From NCBI GenBank assembly GCA_944320685.1, contig CALUIK010000002.1:124001-188000 (forward strand): 64,000 bases of DNA, in the 5' to 3' direction. Shown in pieces: positions 8,932 through 16,828 of this stretch. How positions within the stretch are numbered: position 1 is the stretch's first letter; each line of letters starts with the position of its first letter. A program made the position numbers and the translations under genes. This DNA comes from an uncultured Alistipes sp. (GTDB lineage Bacteria > Bacteroidota > Bacteroidia > Bacteroidales > Rikenellaceae). The notes under the pieces are model-generated. The model had not been told where the DNA came from. It did not search any database and saw only the letters and a list, made by a program, of their open reading frames with translations.

Positions 8932-9345
8932 TTAGAACGTGAAAAGGTAGTTCATGAAGAAGTTCCATACGGTGACCACACCTATGGCGAACAACTTTAC
9001 AACGTAGAAGTTCCACTTCATGCGGCCGTGCAGCAGGTATATGACCGATGTGTTTATGACGAGGCCTGCGGCCGAGATGCCGATGAAACGCAGGTATTGT
9101 TCCGCTATGTGGGGGTTGGTGCTGGCAAAGGTCCATGCGCGGTTGAGGATGTAGTTAGAAGTGGCGGCGCAGATGAAGCCCAGCGCGTTGGCCGCATATT
9201 TGTTGAACCTGAGCAACTCCTTGCAGACGAACGTGATGCCGAAGTCGACGAAGACGCCCGATCCTCCCACGATACAGAATTTGATGAACTTATCGAGGAG
9301 TATCTTGTCGGTCAGGAAGGTTATCTTGTCGGTAATGTATAACAT
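8932..9345 (-). CDS. GtrA-like membrane protein
   Basis: A 137-residue protein with four predicted membrane helices and the GtrA layout: a first helix around FCIVGGSGVFVDFGITFVCK, a second around NALGFICAATSNYILNRAWTF, and two more at the C-terminus ending FFMNYLFTF. GtrA-like proteins are thought to help move polyprenyl-phosphate-linked sugars across the inner membrane before transfer by a periplasmic-facing glycosyltransferase. That fits the GT39 gene immediately upstream (36 bp gap, same strand) and the polyprenol-phosphate glycosyltransferase at 8113. It is the last gene of a six-gene operon. Confidence 0.85.
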   Translation of the reverse strand: MLYITDKITFLTDKILLDKFIKFCIVGGSGVFVDFGITFVCKELLRFNKYAANALGFICAATSNYILNRAWTFASTNPHIAEQYLRFIGISAAGLVINTSVIYLLHGRMKWNFYVVKLFAIGVVTVWNFFMNYLFTF

Positions 9346-9380
9346 GCGTTAGGTAATTGGTCTGTTGTCGGGCTGTTGCG

Positions 9381-11120
9381 TTATTCGGCCTCGAAATGCG
9401 TTTGCAGGCTCTTGCCGTTGAACCATGTGTACATGTCTGCGCCGCGTACGGCAAACCCGACGGCATATGGCTGTTCCTGCAGGTTGCGGGGAACGGTGAA
9501 ACTGCATTCGACGTCGCACGTTCCCTTGGCGGGGATGGTGAATCCCTGTGTCAGCGGGAAGAAGAGGTATTGCTGCTTGCGCCAGCCCCACAGCATCTGC
9601 AACAGGTAACTTTTACCGTCGACATCGATGTCGTAGGGATAGGGGTTGCGTATGTGCAACGTGAAGCGCAGAACCTCGCCGCCGTGTACCGTTGCTGGCA
9701 GGTTGAGCCCTTCGGCCTCTATATCTACGTCGCGCGTGGGATGGAAGTCGCTTACCTCGACATAGTTGAAATCATTGCCGTTGGCCATGTGTATCGTATG
9801 CAGTCGGCCGGCCGCTCCCGCTTCTCGGTATTTGGCGGGATCAACCTCGACCAGCACGTCGCGTCCCGTGAAACTGCGGTCGTCGTCACGGTATTGCCAT
9901 TGCGAGGTGCGGTGGCTGACGTTGGGCTGGCTGAACGCCTCGCCGCCGGTATAGTACATGTATTTGGCCGCTACGGCATACTTGCTGTCGAAGATGACGG
10001 GGCGCCCTGCTGCGATCTCGGCGATCTGTCCGTATGACGTATGGTTGTCGAATACCTCGAATTTCAGCCCTATGGGGTTGAATATCATCTCGACCCTCAC
10101 CAATGCTATCAAAGCCAGCGTTACCCACCCTGCGCGCATGACATAACGGCGCGTGCGTGCGTGTACCCTTGCATAGCTGAAGAGCAGCCATATGAGACCG
10201 AACACCGCGACGATGGCCCATTGCGGCTGGACGTACCCGCGAAGCGAGGTCATGAGGAAGAATCCGATGAAGGCCGCGGGGTAGAGCCACAGTGTCCGTT
10301 CGACTGGTGTTGCGGGTTTAACCTTGCGGTATGCCTGTACCCACAGCGGTACGTAGAATGGCGAGAACACCACCAGCATGTTGGCCAGAAAATCGGTTAT
10401 GTTCGACATCTCGAAGTATCCGTTTCGGCCCGACAGGTGGTATGCGAACGATGCCCAGTCGTGGTGGTACTGCCACAACAGGTGGGGAGTTATTACGGCC
10501 AGCGCCACTATGCCCGACAGTGCCATATGCAGTATCAGGCGCGGACGGCGTACGAACGCTCCTGCGTTGGCCGCAAGGGCGAAGAGCAGCACCAGCGCCC
10601 CGTGGTATTTGCTCAATGCGAGCAGTCCGAGGGTTAGTCCTAACGGGAGCCATGCCGCGCGCCGTTCTTCGGTGAACCGTTTGAACGTAAGAAGGAACAG
10701 TGCCGTGAAGAACATCAGCGGCCCGTCGGGTACGGCGATGAAGCCGTACAGCTGCAGCACCAGCATCGCGGCACATATCATCGTATATAGCGCCGCATCG
10801 CGCCGTGTTGCGGCGGCGGGGCGTATCGTGCGCCAGAATATGTAGAGGTATATCGGCTGCAGCACCGTGAAGAAGAACCTTACGCCCAGCTCCCCGCCGA
10901 AGAGCCTTTCTCCCAGCCATACGAGTATGGCCGTTACTGGCGGGTGGTCGAAGTATCCCCATGCTGGCTGCAGGGCGAAAAGGTGGTAGTATGCCTCGTC
11001 GTTTGCCAGTTCCGTGCATCCGGCCTCGATGATATTCATCAACCACCATACTGCGAGCCACAGTGCCACCAGCGCATCGGGCGTAAGCGAACGGTATATG
11101 TCGGCGATCCTGTTTTTCAT
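9381..11120 (-). CDS. GT39/ArnT-like membrane glycosyltransferase
   Basis: A 579-residue integral membrane protein of the PMT_2/ArnT type, which transfers a sugar from a polyprenyl phosphate donor to a cell-surface acceptor on the periplasmic side. The acidic catalytic loop is visible after the first helix: LANDEAYYHLFALQPAWGYF followed by DHPP (about residues 38-60). Around ten hydrophobic segments run to about residue 345. The last 200 or so residues are soluble and beta-rich, with a run such as LRFTLHIRNPYPYDIDVDGK, so a periplasmic sandwich domain is fused at the C-terminus. Acceptor and sugar cannot be read from sequence. It sits between a GT2 gene and a GtrA gene in the envelope operon. 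Confidence 0.85.
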   Translation of the reverse strand: MKNRIADIYRSLTPDALVALWLAVWWLMNIIEAGCTELANDEAYYHLFALQPAWGYFDHPPVTAILVWLGERLFGGELGVRFFFTVLQPIYLYIFWRTIRPAAATRRDAALYTMICAAMLVLQLYGFIAVPDGPLMFFTALFLLTFKRFTEERRAAWLPLGLTLGLLALSKYHGALVLLFALAANAGAFVRRPRLILHMALSGIVALAVITPHLLWQYHHDWASFAYHLSGRNGYFEMSNITDFLANMLVVFSPFYVPLWVQAYRKVKPATPVERTLWLYPAAFIGFFLMTSLRGYVQPQWAIVAVFGLIWLLFSYARVHARTRRYVMRAGWVTLALIALVRVEMIFNPIGLKFEVFDNHTSYGQIAEIAAGRPVIFDSKYAVAAKYMYYTGGEAFSQPNVSHRTSQWQYRDDDRSFTGRDVLVEVDPAKYREAGAAGRLHTIHMANGNDFNYVEVSDFHPTRDVDIEAEGLNLPATVHGGEVLRFTLHIRNPYPYDIDVDGKSYLLQMLWGWRKQQYLFFPLTQGFTIPAKGTCDVECSFTVPRNLQEQPYAVGFAVRGADMYTWFNGKSLQTHFEAE

Positions 11121-11127
11121 GTGATTC

Positions 11128-12138
11128 CTACATTATGTTGCCGAATGTCTTGCGGCCTGCCATATATCGCAGTACGATTGATCCGCGGTATATCTGCCGT
11201 GATTCGGTGCGGCGCGTGGCGCGCACCTCGCGTCTCTTGCGGGCAAGAGCGCCGTGCCATGCCAGAAAGTCGCGGTATGCACGCAGCGTCGCTCCGGCAA
11301 GGCGGAAGTCGCCCTTTGCAACGTATATCGCCGCCGAGAGCATGTCGGTCATGGGTCTTATGACGGCAGCGAGCAGGCGCTGTGCCGCCGGTGCGCACTT
11401 GAATATCATGGCCAGATTGTTTCTGTAATTGAGGTACAGCTTGTCGGGAGATTCGTTGGGCATGGTGCCGCCGCCGAGGTGGTATACGCAGCTGCGCGGT
11501 TCGACCATAACCTTGTATCCGGCGATCTGCATGCGCCAGCATAGGTCGATCTCCTCCATGTGGGCAAAGAAGTCGCTGTCGAAGCCTCCGAGTTGCCGGA
11601 ATATGTCGGCGCGGCAGCAGAAGGCGGCGCCGCTTGCCCAAAATACTTCGCGCGGAGTGTCGTATTGTCCGTTGTCGCATTCCACGTGCGAGAGTATGCG
11701 CCCTCGGCAAAACGGGTAGCCGAGAATGTCGATGAAGCCTCCCGCCGCTCCGGCATATTCGAAATTCCCGCGGGTGGTGTATGATCGTATTTTCGGCGCT
11801 ACGGCCGCCACATGCGGGTTGTTCTCAAGCATGGCGACTAAAGGTTCGAGCCAGCCTTCGGTAACCTCGACGTCGGAATTCAGCAGTACATAACAGTCGG
11901 CATCGATATGCTTCAGGGCACGGTTGTACCCTTCGGCAAAACCGTAGTTGCGGTCGAGGCGCAGGAGCCTGACCTGCGGGTACTGCTCCGCGAGAAACTG
12001 CATTGACGTGTCAGTCGAGCCGTTGTCGGCCACGATGATGTGTGCCTGTGCGGGAGTGTACTCCGCGACGCTGCCGAGGAACCGTTCGAGATGGCGGCGT
12101 CCGTTCCAGTTGAGTATGACGATGGCCGTGCGCATCAT
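11128..12138 (-). CDS. Family 2 glycosyltransferase (rhamnosyltransferase-like)
   Basis: A 336-residue GT-A glycosyltransferase with the motifs AIVILNWNGRRHLERFL at the N-terminus, the nucleotide-binding IIVADNGSTD at about residues 33-42, the metal-binding LLNSDVEVTEGWLEPLV near residue 85, and the acceptor-side FWASGAAFCCRADIFRQLGG and FFAHMEEIDLCWR motifs near residues 167-205. This pattern is typical of enzymes building O-antigen or other surface glycans in the cytoplasm. A start at 12138 gives the classic ATGA overlap with the acyltransferase stop, and so translational coupling; the longer frame to 12201 lies inside the upstream gene. Sugar and acceptor are unknown. Confidence 0.9.
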   Translation of the reverse strand: MMRTAIVILNWNGRRHLERFLGSVAEYTPAQAHIIVADNGSTDTSMQFLAEQYPQVRLLRLDRNYGFAEGYNRALKHIDADCYVLLNSDVEVTEGWLEPLVAMLENNPHVAAVAPKIRSYTTRGNFEYAGAAGGFIDILGYPFCRGRILSHVECDNGQYDTPREVFWASGAAFCCRADIFRQLGGFDSDFFAHMEEIDLCWRMQIAGYKVMVEPRSCVYHLGGGTMPNESPDKLYLNYRNNLAMIFKCAPAAQRLLAAVIRPMTDMLSAAIYVAKGDFRLAGATLRAYRDFLAWHGALARKRREVRATRRTESRQIYRGSIVLRYMAGRKTFGNIM

Positions 12139-13061
12139 ATCTTTTGTGCCAGCACTTCGGCCGGCGGGGTGAATTTCCATCTGCGGTGCGACCACATCCA
12201 CATCTCAGGGTCGGTGACTATATCTTTTTCGAGCATGCGTACGTAACGTTCGGTTATGGCATGCTCCTCGATCGGTTCGTAACCGTCGTATATGCGTTTG
12301 AGTTCGCCCTCATACACACCGCGACGTATGCGCCGCGGACAGAAATAGTATACGGGAAGTGCGTATTTGCGGGCCAGAACCTCCGCGCCGTTGTGGAAGA
12401 CGGTCCATTGGTTGAGGAAACGGTACCAATGGAAGTTGAGGCGGAATGTGGGGTTCTGGTCCGAGATGAGTCCCATGATTATCGGCCGTTCGCTTTTGTG
12501 GTCGATGAAATACTTTATCATGCGCTTCATGGTTACCAGCTTTACGTTAGTATGCTGGCGTATGCGCTTCATCAACTCGTCGAAGACGGGATCCTCGATC
12601 TTGTGGTATGCCGCTACGAATGTATGGTCGGTGGCCGTGAGGCTTATGGTGCTGCCTGCCTCCCACGACCCGTAGTGCGCCGTCATGAAGATGGCGTTGC
12701 GTTTGCCCACCTCGCGCAGTACCTCCTCGGCGTTGTTGAAGCGTATGCGGCGGCGCAGGCGCTTGTCGCTGATACCCGATTGGCTGATGATGTTGATGAT
12801 CTGTTCGGTGAGGTTGCGGTAGTTTCGGGCGCATATGTGCCGCAGTTCGCGTTCGCTCTTCTCGGGAAACGAGTTGCGCAGGTTGGTCATTATCACCTTG
12901 CGGCGGTAGCGTATGACGTAACGTATTATGAGATATATGGGTATGCCGAATATACTGTGCCTGACGAAATGCGGCAGCATGGCGAAACCGCGGCACAGAA
13001 TCCACAGCGTTTCGAGTTCCGCTTTCTGCAGGAATGACATATTCTTTCGGGAATCGTTCAT
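12135..13061 (-). CDS. Lipid A biosynthesis-type lauroyl/myristoyl acyltransferase
   Basis: A 308-residue member of the LpxL/HtrB lysophospholipid acyltransferase family, which adds a secondary acyl chain to lipid A precursors at the inner membrane. It has one N-terminal hydrophobic anchor (about residues 29-50), then the catalytic HX4E motif as TAHYGSWEAG near residue 124, and a conserved ISDQNPTFRL segment near residue 209. Bacteroidetes lipid A is usually penta-acylated, so this is a plausible late acyltransferase; ornithine-lipid or other acceptors are also possible. It lies 21 bp after rsmI and overlaps the next gene by four bases, within the envelope operon. Confidence 0.85.
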   Translation of the reverse strand: MNDSRKNMSFLQKAELETLWILCRGFAMLPHFVRHSIFGIPIYLIIRYVIRYRRKVIMTNLRNSFPEKSERELRHICARNYRNLTEQIINIISQSGISDKRLRRRIRFNNAEEVLREVGKRNAIFMTAHYGSWEAGSTISLTATDHTFVAAYHKIEDPVFDELMKRIRQHTNVKLVTMKRMIKYFIDHKSERPIIMGLISDQNPTFRLNFHWYRFLNQWTVFHNGAEVLARKYALPVYYFCPRRIRRGVYEGELKRIYDGYEPIEEHAITERYVRMLEKDIVTDPEMWMWSHRRWKFTPPAEVLAQKI

Positions 13062-13082
13062 TTTTGCGGCTGTTTTGGGATT

Positions 13083-13829
13083 TTACTCTTCCTGTGGCCA
13101 TTCCGGCGTATCGATGTCATGCTCCTTGGCGTAACGGTTCGTACGGTGCCGTCCTGCTTTCGGCTCGCCTGCCACCACGATGACGAACTCCCCGCGGGGC
13201 TCGTGTTCGCGGAAGTAGTCGGCCAGTTCCGTGAGCGTGCCGCGCACGGTCTGTTCAAATTTCTTTGTCAGTTCCCGTGACACCGAGGCCTGCCGCCCGC
13301 CGCCGAAAGTTTCGGAGAGTTGTTCGAGGCACTTGACCACGCGGAAGGGCGATTCGTAGAAGATCATGGTGCGGGTTTCTCCGCGCAGCTCCTCGAGGCG
13401 TTTTGCGCGCCCTTTCTTCTGCGGCAGGAACCCCTCGAAACAGAAACGGTCGCACGGGAACCCACTCTGCACCAGCGCCGGCACGAAGGCCGTAGGGCCC
13501 GGAAGCGTCTCCACCTCGATTCCGGTCTCGACGCATGCGCGTACCAGCAGGAATCCCGGATCCGAAATTCCGGGCGTGCCCGCATCGGATACGAGCGCCG
13601 CGGTACGCCCTTCGCCTATGGTCTCGGCGAGCGATGCCGCCGTGGCGTGCTCATTGAACTTGTGGTGCGAATAGAGACGGTTCTCTACGCCCAGATGCTT
13701 GAGCAGGAACGACGTGGTGCGTGTATCTTCCGCGAGGATGAAATCGGCCTCGCCGAGGACCTTTATCGCGCGGAGCGTGATGTCGTCGAGATTGCCTATA
13801 GGCGTGGGTACGATATAGAGTTTGGCCAT
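13083..13829 (-). CDS. rsmI: 16S rRNA 2'-O-methyltransferase (C1402)
   Basis: RsmI methylates the ribose 2'-OH of C1402 in the 30S decoding centre using SAM. Its tetrapyrrole-methylase fold is evident from YIVPTPIGNLDDITLRA at residues 5-21, AEDTRTTSFLLKHL at about 33-46, LVSDAGTPGISDPGFLLV near residue 80, TLPGPTAFVPALVQSGFP near 108, and SRELTKKFE near 186. The 248-residue length is slightly short because the C-terminal extension of proteobacterial enzymes is reduced. It starts 4 bp after the unknown low-complexity gene and is followed 21 bp later by an acyltransferase, so it is an internal operon gene. Confidence 0.95.
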   Translation of the reverse strand: MAKLYIVPTPIGNLDDITLRAIKVLGEADFILAEDTRTTSFLLKHLGVENRLYSHHKFNEHATAASLAETIGEGRTAALVSDAGTPGISDPGFLLVRACVETGIEVETLPGPTAFVPALVQSGFPCDRFCFEGFLPQKKGRAKRLEELRGETRTMIFYESPFRVVKCLEQLSETFGGGRQASVSRELTKKFEQTVRGTLTELADYFREHEPRGEFVIVVAGEPKAGRHRTNRYAKEHDIDTPEWPQEE

Positions 13830-13833
13830 CAGG

Positions 13834-15090
13834 TCACGACAGTTTTCTCTCCAGAAGCTGCATCATGAACTTCGCACCTTCGGAATTGGGATTCCACGCA
13901 TAGTTCTCGACGATGTATATCATGCAGTCGTCGAGGTTGTCGAACGAGTCGAGCTCGCTGACTGCCTTTTCGTATTCGTGTTCGTCTCCTGCGAAAAGGT
14001 CACGTATGAGCAGAAATTTGTCGTTTATGCCTATGGCGTCGCGCAACGATGTGGTGGCGCTGTGGGTGATCTGTTCGGCCAGCGGCGCGGGGCGTGTCAG
14101 GGTATCGGCCAGCGTATGCTTCGAAGCCGCCATTGCATCGGCTATGGTGGTGACGCCATCCTCGGCCGCGCGGTTTGCATCGGCCCCGTGTGCGGATCCA
14201 TTCCCGACGGGCGTAGTATCGCTGCCGCGGCGCGCGTAGCCGTTGGTCGTATCGTCCCCGTCGGGATCGTATTTCGCATCGGGCGCATAGTCTTCGTTGT
14301 CGAATATCTTGGATATGTCGACGACCTTCTCGGGTTTTCGCTCCGTGTCGTAGTCGTATATCGACATCATGCGGTGATGGCGCGACGGCTGGCGATGTTT
14401 GACCTCGTCGCTTCCGAAAAGGCTGTTCATCGGGCGCTGTGCGGCCGTTGTTGCGGGCTCATCGCTGGCCGTTCCCGTATCAGTGGCGGGCGTGGCGTTT
14501 GGCTCTGCATGGGGCGTAGCGGTCATCTCTTCGGCCATATCGGCTTCGGGTTCCGATATGGCGGCACCTGCGGTGGCGGCAGGTGTCTCTGCGGCCGCCA
14601 CCGGCGCCATGTCGGACTGGGACGTCGCGGCGGGCGTTTCCGGAATGGTGGGCGTTTCCTGAATATCGATAACGCGGGTATCGTCCGTATTCATTCGTTC
14701 CTCCTTTATTACCGGCTCCTTTTCGGCCTTCCCTGTATCCGTGCCTCCATCCGATACCGTTGTGTCGTGTTCGCCGTCGAAGATGAACTCCACCTCGACC
14801 TCATCGCCCTCCTCCTCTGTTCCGGCTGCCGTTTCCGCCGTCGTATCTGGCATTTTGGCATTGTCAGCCTGCGTGTAGGGGGCGTCATGCTTTTGCGGTG
14901 CGGCGATAACTGTGGCTGCGGGCTCTTCGCCGGCAGGAGCACCGTCGGCGAAACGCACGGCGTCGTATATGTTCTTCAATTTGTCGAGTACGATGTCTCG
15001 CTCGATGGCCGAGATATTCTGCCCCTCTTTCCACGAGTGGAGTATGAGCGTCAGTTTTTCAAATTCCGATTTGATAAATTCGATATTCAT
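13834..15090 (-). CDS. Conserved Bacteroidetes protein with long Ala/Thr/Pro/acidic linker
   Basis: A 418-residue protein of unknown function with three parts. Residues 1-55 are a helical segment (FIKSEFEKLTLILHSWKEGQ). Residues about 56-335 are low complexity, dominated by Ala, Thr, Pro, Glu and Asp and probably disordered. Residues about 344-418 form a compact, well-conserved-looking helical domain containing LRDAIGINDKFLLIRDLFAG and LDDCMIYIVENYAWNPNS. No signal peptide or membrane span is present, so it is probably cytoplasmic. The two short folded ends tethered by a long linker suggest an adaptor role (inference). It is the first gene of the operon that continues through rsmI to GtrA and has its own promoter. 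Confidence 0.7.
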   Translation of the reverse strand: MNIEFIKSEFEKLTLILHSWKEGQNISAIERDIVLDKLKNIYDAVRFADGAPAGEEPAATVIAAPQKHDAPYTQADNAKMPDTTAETAAGTEEEGDEVEVEFIFDGEHDTTVSDGGTDTGKAEKEPVIKEERMNTDDTRVIDIQETPTIPETPAATSQSDMAPVAAAETPAATAGAAISEPEADMAEEMTATPHAEPNATPATDTGTASDEPATTAAQRPMNSLFGSDEVKHRQPSRHHRMMSIYDYDTERKPEKVVDISKIFDNEDYAPDAKYDPDGDDTTNGYARRGSDTTPVGNGSAHGADANRAAEDGVTTIADAMAASKHTLADTLTRPAPLAEQITHSATTSLRDAIGINDKFLLIRDLFAGDEHEYEKAVSELDSFDNLDDCMIYIVENYAWNPNSEGAKFMMQLLERKLS

Positions 15091-15113
15091 ATCTTTCGGG
15101 ATAAAAGATCGTT

Positions 15114-15143
15114 CAAAGATAGTGAAATTTGGCGATATACCAA
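15114..15143 (-). promoter_or_regulatory. Promoter of the rsmI/glycosyltransferase operon
   Basis: CAAAGATA at 15114-15121 (TATCTTTG on the coding strand), with CAA (TTG) at 15141-15143, 19 nt further upstream, fits the full Bacteroidetes promoter. It lies 23 nt from the first start codon. Confidence 0.65.
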
Positions 15144-15153
15144 TCCTTTATAT

Positions 15154-15177
15154 AAAAATAGCTCCCCGAAGGGAGCT
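15154..15177 (-). terminator. Intrinsic terminator after lysA
   Basis: A 7-bp stem (AGCTCCC at 15160-15166 with GGGAGCT at 15171-15177) has a tetraloop, followed on the minus strand by ATTTTTATA. Confidence 0.75.
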
Positions 15178-15251
15178 GTGATACTCTGTTCGCAAGAGCA
15201 ATATTCCGCGGCAATGGATTGTCGGGCAATGTATTCGGTATTCCGCGCGGG

Positions 15252-16418
15252 TTACTTGCCCGTAAGCGAGTCGCTGTATACCGCAGCAGGCAGGTCGTGC
15301 AGGTTGTATTGCGACGCCATCGACCGGCCGTATGCGCCGGCAGACTTTATCGAGAGCAGGTCGCCGCGCTGTGTCTTGCGCAGGCTGACATTCTCGTCGA
15401 AGACGTCGGTCGACTCGCATGCCGTGCCCACGACGGTATACTTGGTGCGGCTTTCGTCCTGCGAAGTGATGTTCTCTATGTTGTGGTATGCGCCGTATAG
15501 CATGGGACGGATAAGCTCCGTCATGCTGGCGTCGACGATAAGCAGGCGGCGCCCCGTTGCCGTGGTCTTGTTGAAGAGCACGCGGGTGATGAGTTCGCCG
15601 CACTCGCCCACGATCGAACGGCCGAACTCGAAGTGTACCTCATGGTCGCCCACGTTGAGGTATTCGTGCACGATGGCGAATAACGATGCGAAGTTGGGGA
15701 TGGGTTCGTTCTCGGGCACGTCGTAGTTTATGCCGAGACCTCCGCCGACGTCCACCATGCGGAACGAGAAGCCGTGCGACTTGAGTTTCTCGACTATTGC
15801 GTTGACCTTGTTGCACATGTTCTCGAATACGTGCAGTTCGCGTATCTGCGATCCGATGTGCAGGTGCAGTCCTATGATGTTTATGTTCTTGAGCGACTTT
15901 ATGAGTTCGGTGTTGTCGAGTATCTCGTCGTATGCGATGCCGAACTTGCTGTCGGCCTGTCCCGTGTCGATGCAGTGGTTGGTCTTGGGGTCTATGTCGG
16001 GGTTTACGCGCAGGCCCACGTCTACACGGCGCCCCATCTCTGCGGCGATGGCGTCGATTACCTGCAGCTCCTCGATCGATTCGCAGTTCAGGGCCAGAAT
16101 ATTCTGCTCGATGGCGTAACGTATCTCCTTGTCGCGCTTGCCGACGCCGGCGTATACGATGGTCTTGGGGTCGAAGCCGAGCTCTATGGCTTTGCGCACC
16201 TCGTTGCCGCTGGCGCAGTCGATGCCGAGGCCGTATTCGCGGATTATCGACAGCAGGTAGTCGTCATAGTTGGCTTTTATGGCGTAATGTACTTTATAAT
16301 TGTACTTCTTCGACTCCGAAACCACGCTGTCGAGCGTCTGGCGGAGAAGATTTATGTCATAAAGATAAAACGGAGTCTCCAGCTCCCTAAGTTGTGATGC
16401 AACCTTTCTGCTGTACAT
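15252..16418 (-). CDS. lysA: Diaminopimelate decarboxylase
   Basis: LysA is a PLP enzyme that decarboxylates meso-diaminopimelate to L-lysine, the last step of lysine synthesis. The 388-residue length from the ATG at 16418 suits a stand-alone enzyme with no aspartokinase fusion. The PLP lysine is in VHYAIKANYD near residue 45, the histidine motif is GLHLHIGSQ near residue 185, the glycine loop is VDVGGGLGINYD near residue 225, and the second active-site cysteine is in GTACESTDVF near residue 335. The longer upstream frame crosses the promoter at 16470, so the internal start is used. It is monocistronic, between its own promoter and terminator. Confidence 0.95.
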   Translation of the reverse strand: MYSRKVASQLRELETPFYLYDINLLRQTLDSVVSESKKYNYKVHYAIKANYDDYLLSIIREYGLGIDCASGNEVRKAIELGFDPKTIVYAGVGKRDKEIRYAIEQNILALNCESIEELQVIDAIAAEMGRRVDVGLRVNPDIDPKTNHCIDTGQADSKFGIAYDEILDNTELIKSLKNINIIGLHLHIGSQIRELHVFENMCNKVNAIVEKLKSHGFSFRMVDVGGGLGINYDVPENEPIPNFASLFAIVHEYLNVGDHEVHFEFGRSIVGECGELITRVLFNKTTATGRRLLIVDASMTELIRPMLYGAYHNIENITSQDESRTKYTVVGTACESTDVFDENVSLRKTQRGDLLSIKSAGAYGRSMASQYNLHDLPAAVYSDSLTGK

Positions 16419-16469
16419 ATTTCGCTTAAAATTTGTGGTTCTTGCTGGCCTGCACGGGCCGAAACGGTG

Positions 16470-16500
16470 CAAATGTATGAATTCGGAGACTTTTTTGCAA
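16470..16500 (-). promoter_or_regulatory. Promoter of lysA
   Basis: CAAATGTA at 16470-16477 reads TACATTTG on the coding strand, and CAA at 16498-16500 gives TTG 20 nt upstream. The leader to the lysA start is about 45 nt. Confidence 0.65.
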
Positions 16501-16742
16501 AAAAAAAGTCCCCGAAGATATGACGCCGGCGGCAATGATCCGCATAACGGGATTTTATGCGTATTTTATGCTGTTGCCGGATAAAAAGCCGTTGTCTTAT
16601 AATGTGTCGGCAGGGGATGTTGTCATGGGGCGGGGGCGCCATGCGTATCGGCGCCGTGAAAATAGGGAAATACATGCCGTAAATTCGGTCCGAGGCGGGA
16701 ATTCGTTGCATTTGTATGGGGCGGAAGGTTGCCGTGACAAAA

Positions 16743-16766
16743 AAAACGAACGGGTGCGTTCGTTTT
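16743..16766 (+). terminator. Hairpin with T-tail upstream of ychF
   Basis: A 10-bp stem (16743-16752 with 16757-16766) has a GGTG loop and the 3' arm ends in TTTT. No plus-strand gene lies immediately upstream, so its role is unclear; it may block read-through. Confidence 0.45.
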
Positions 16767-16781
16767 GCTATCGACTTTTAG

Positions 16782-16789
16782 TATCTTTG
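16782..16789 (+). promoter_or_regulatory. Promoter -7 element of ychF
   Basis: TATCTTTG matches TAnnTTTG, 39 nt before the start codon. Confidence 0.6.
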
Positions 16790-16828
16790 CACAACGTTTT
16801 GAATGTAATATTGAAATTTTAGATATTC

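Larger units (their letters stand above)
16419..16828. other. Divergent intergenic region lysA/ychF
   Basis: These 410 bases hold the lysA promoter (16470-16500), a near-palindrome at 16488-16515 (a GACTTTTTT arm facing AAAAAAAGTC), a 10-bp hairpin at 16743-16766 and the ychF promoter at 16782. A 100-codon frame at 16520-16822 on the plus strand has no recognisable features and runs into the ychF promoter; I regard it as noncoding. Confidence 0.6.

Noticed and set aside
12144..13037. Long plus-strand frame antisense to the acyltransferase gene
   Set aside because: Shadow frame; the minus-strand product has the HX4E motif and operon context.
13822..15726. 634-codon plus-strand frame
   Set aside because: It spans a terminator, a promoter and parts of lysA and the low-complexity gene, so it is a compositional artefact.
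16520..16822. 100-codon frame upstream of ychF
   Set aside because: Contains the hairpin and the ychF promoter; no conserved features.
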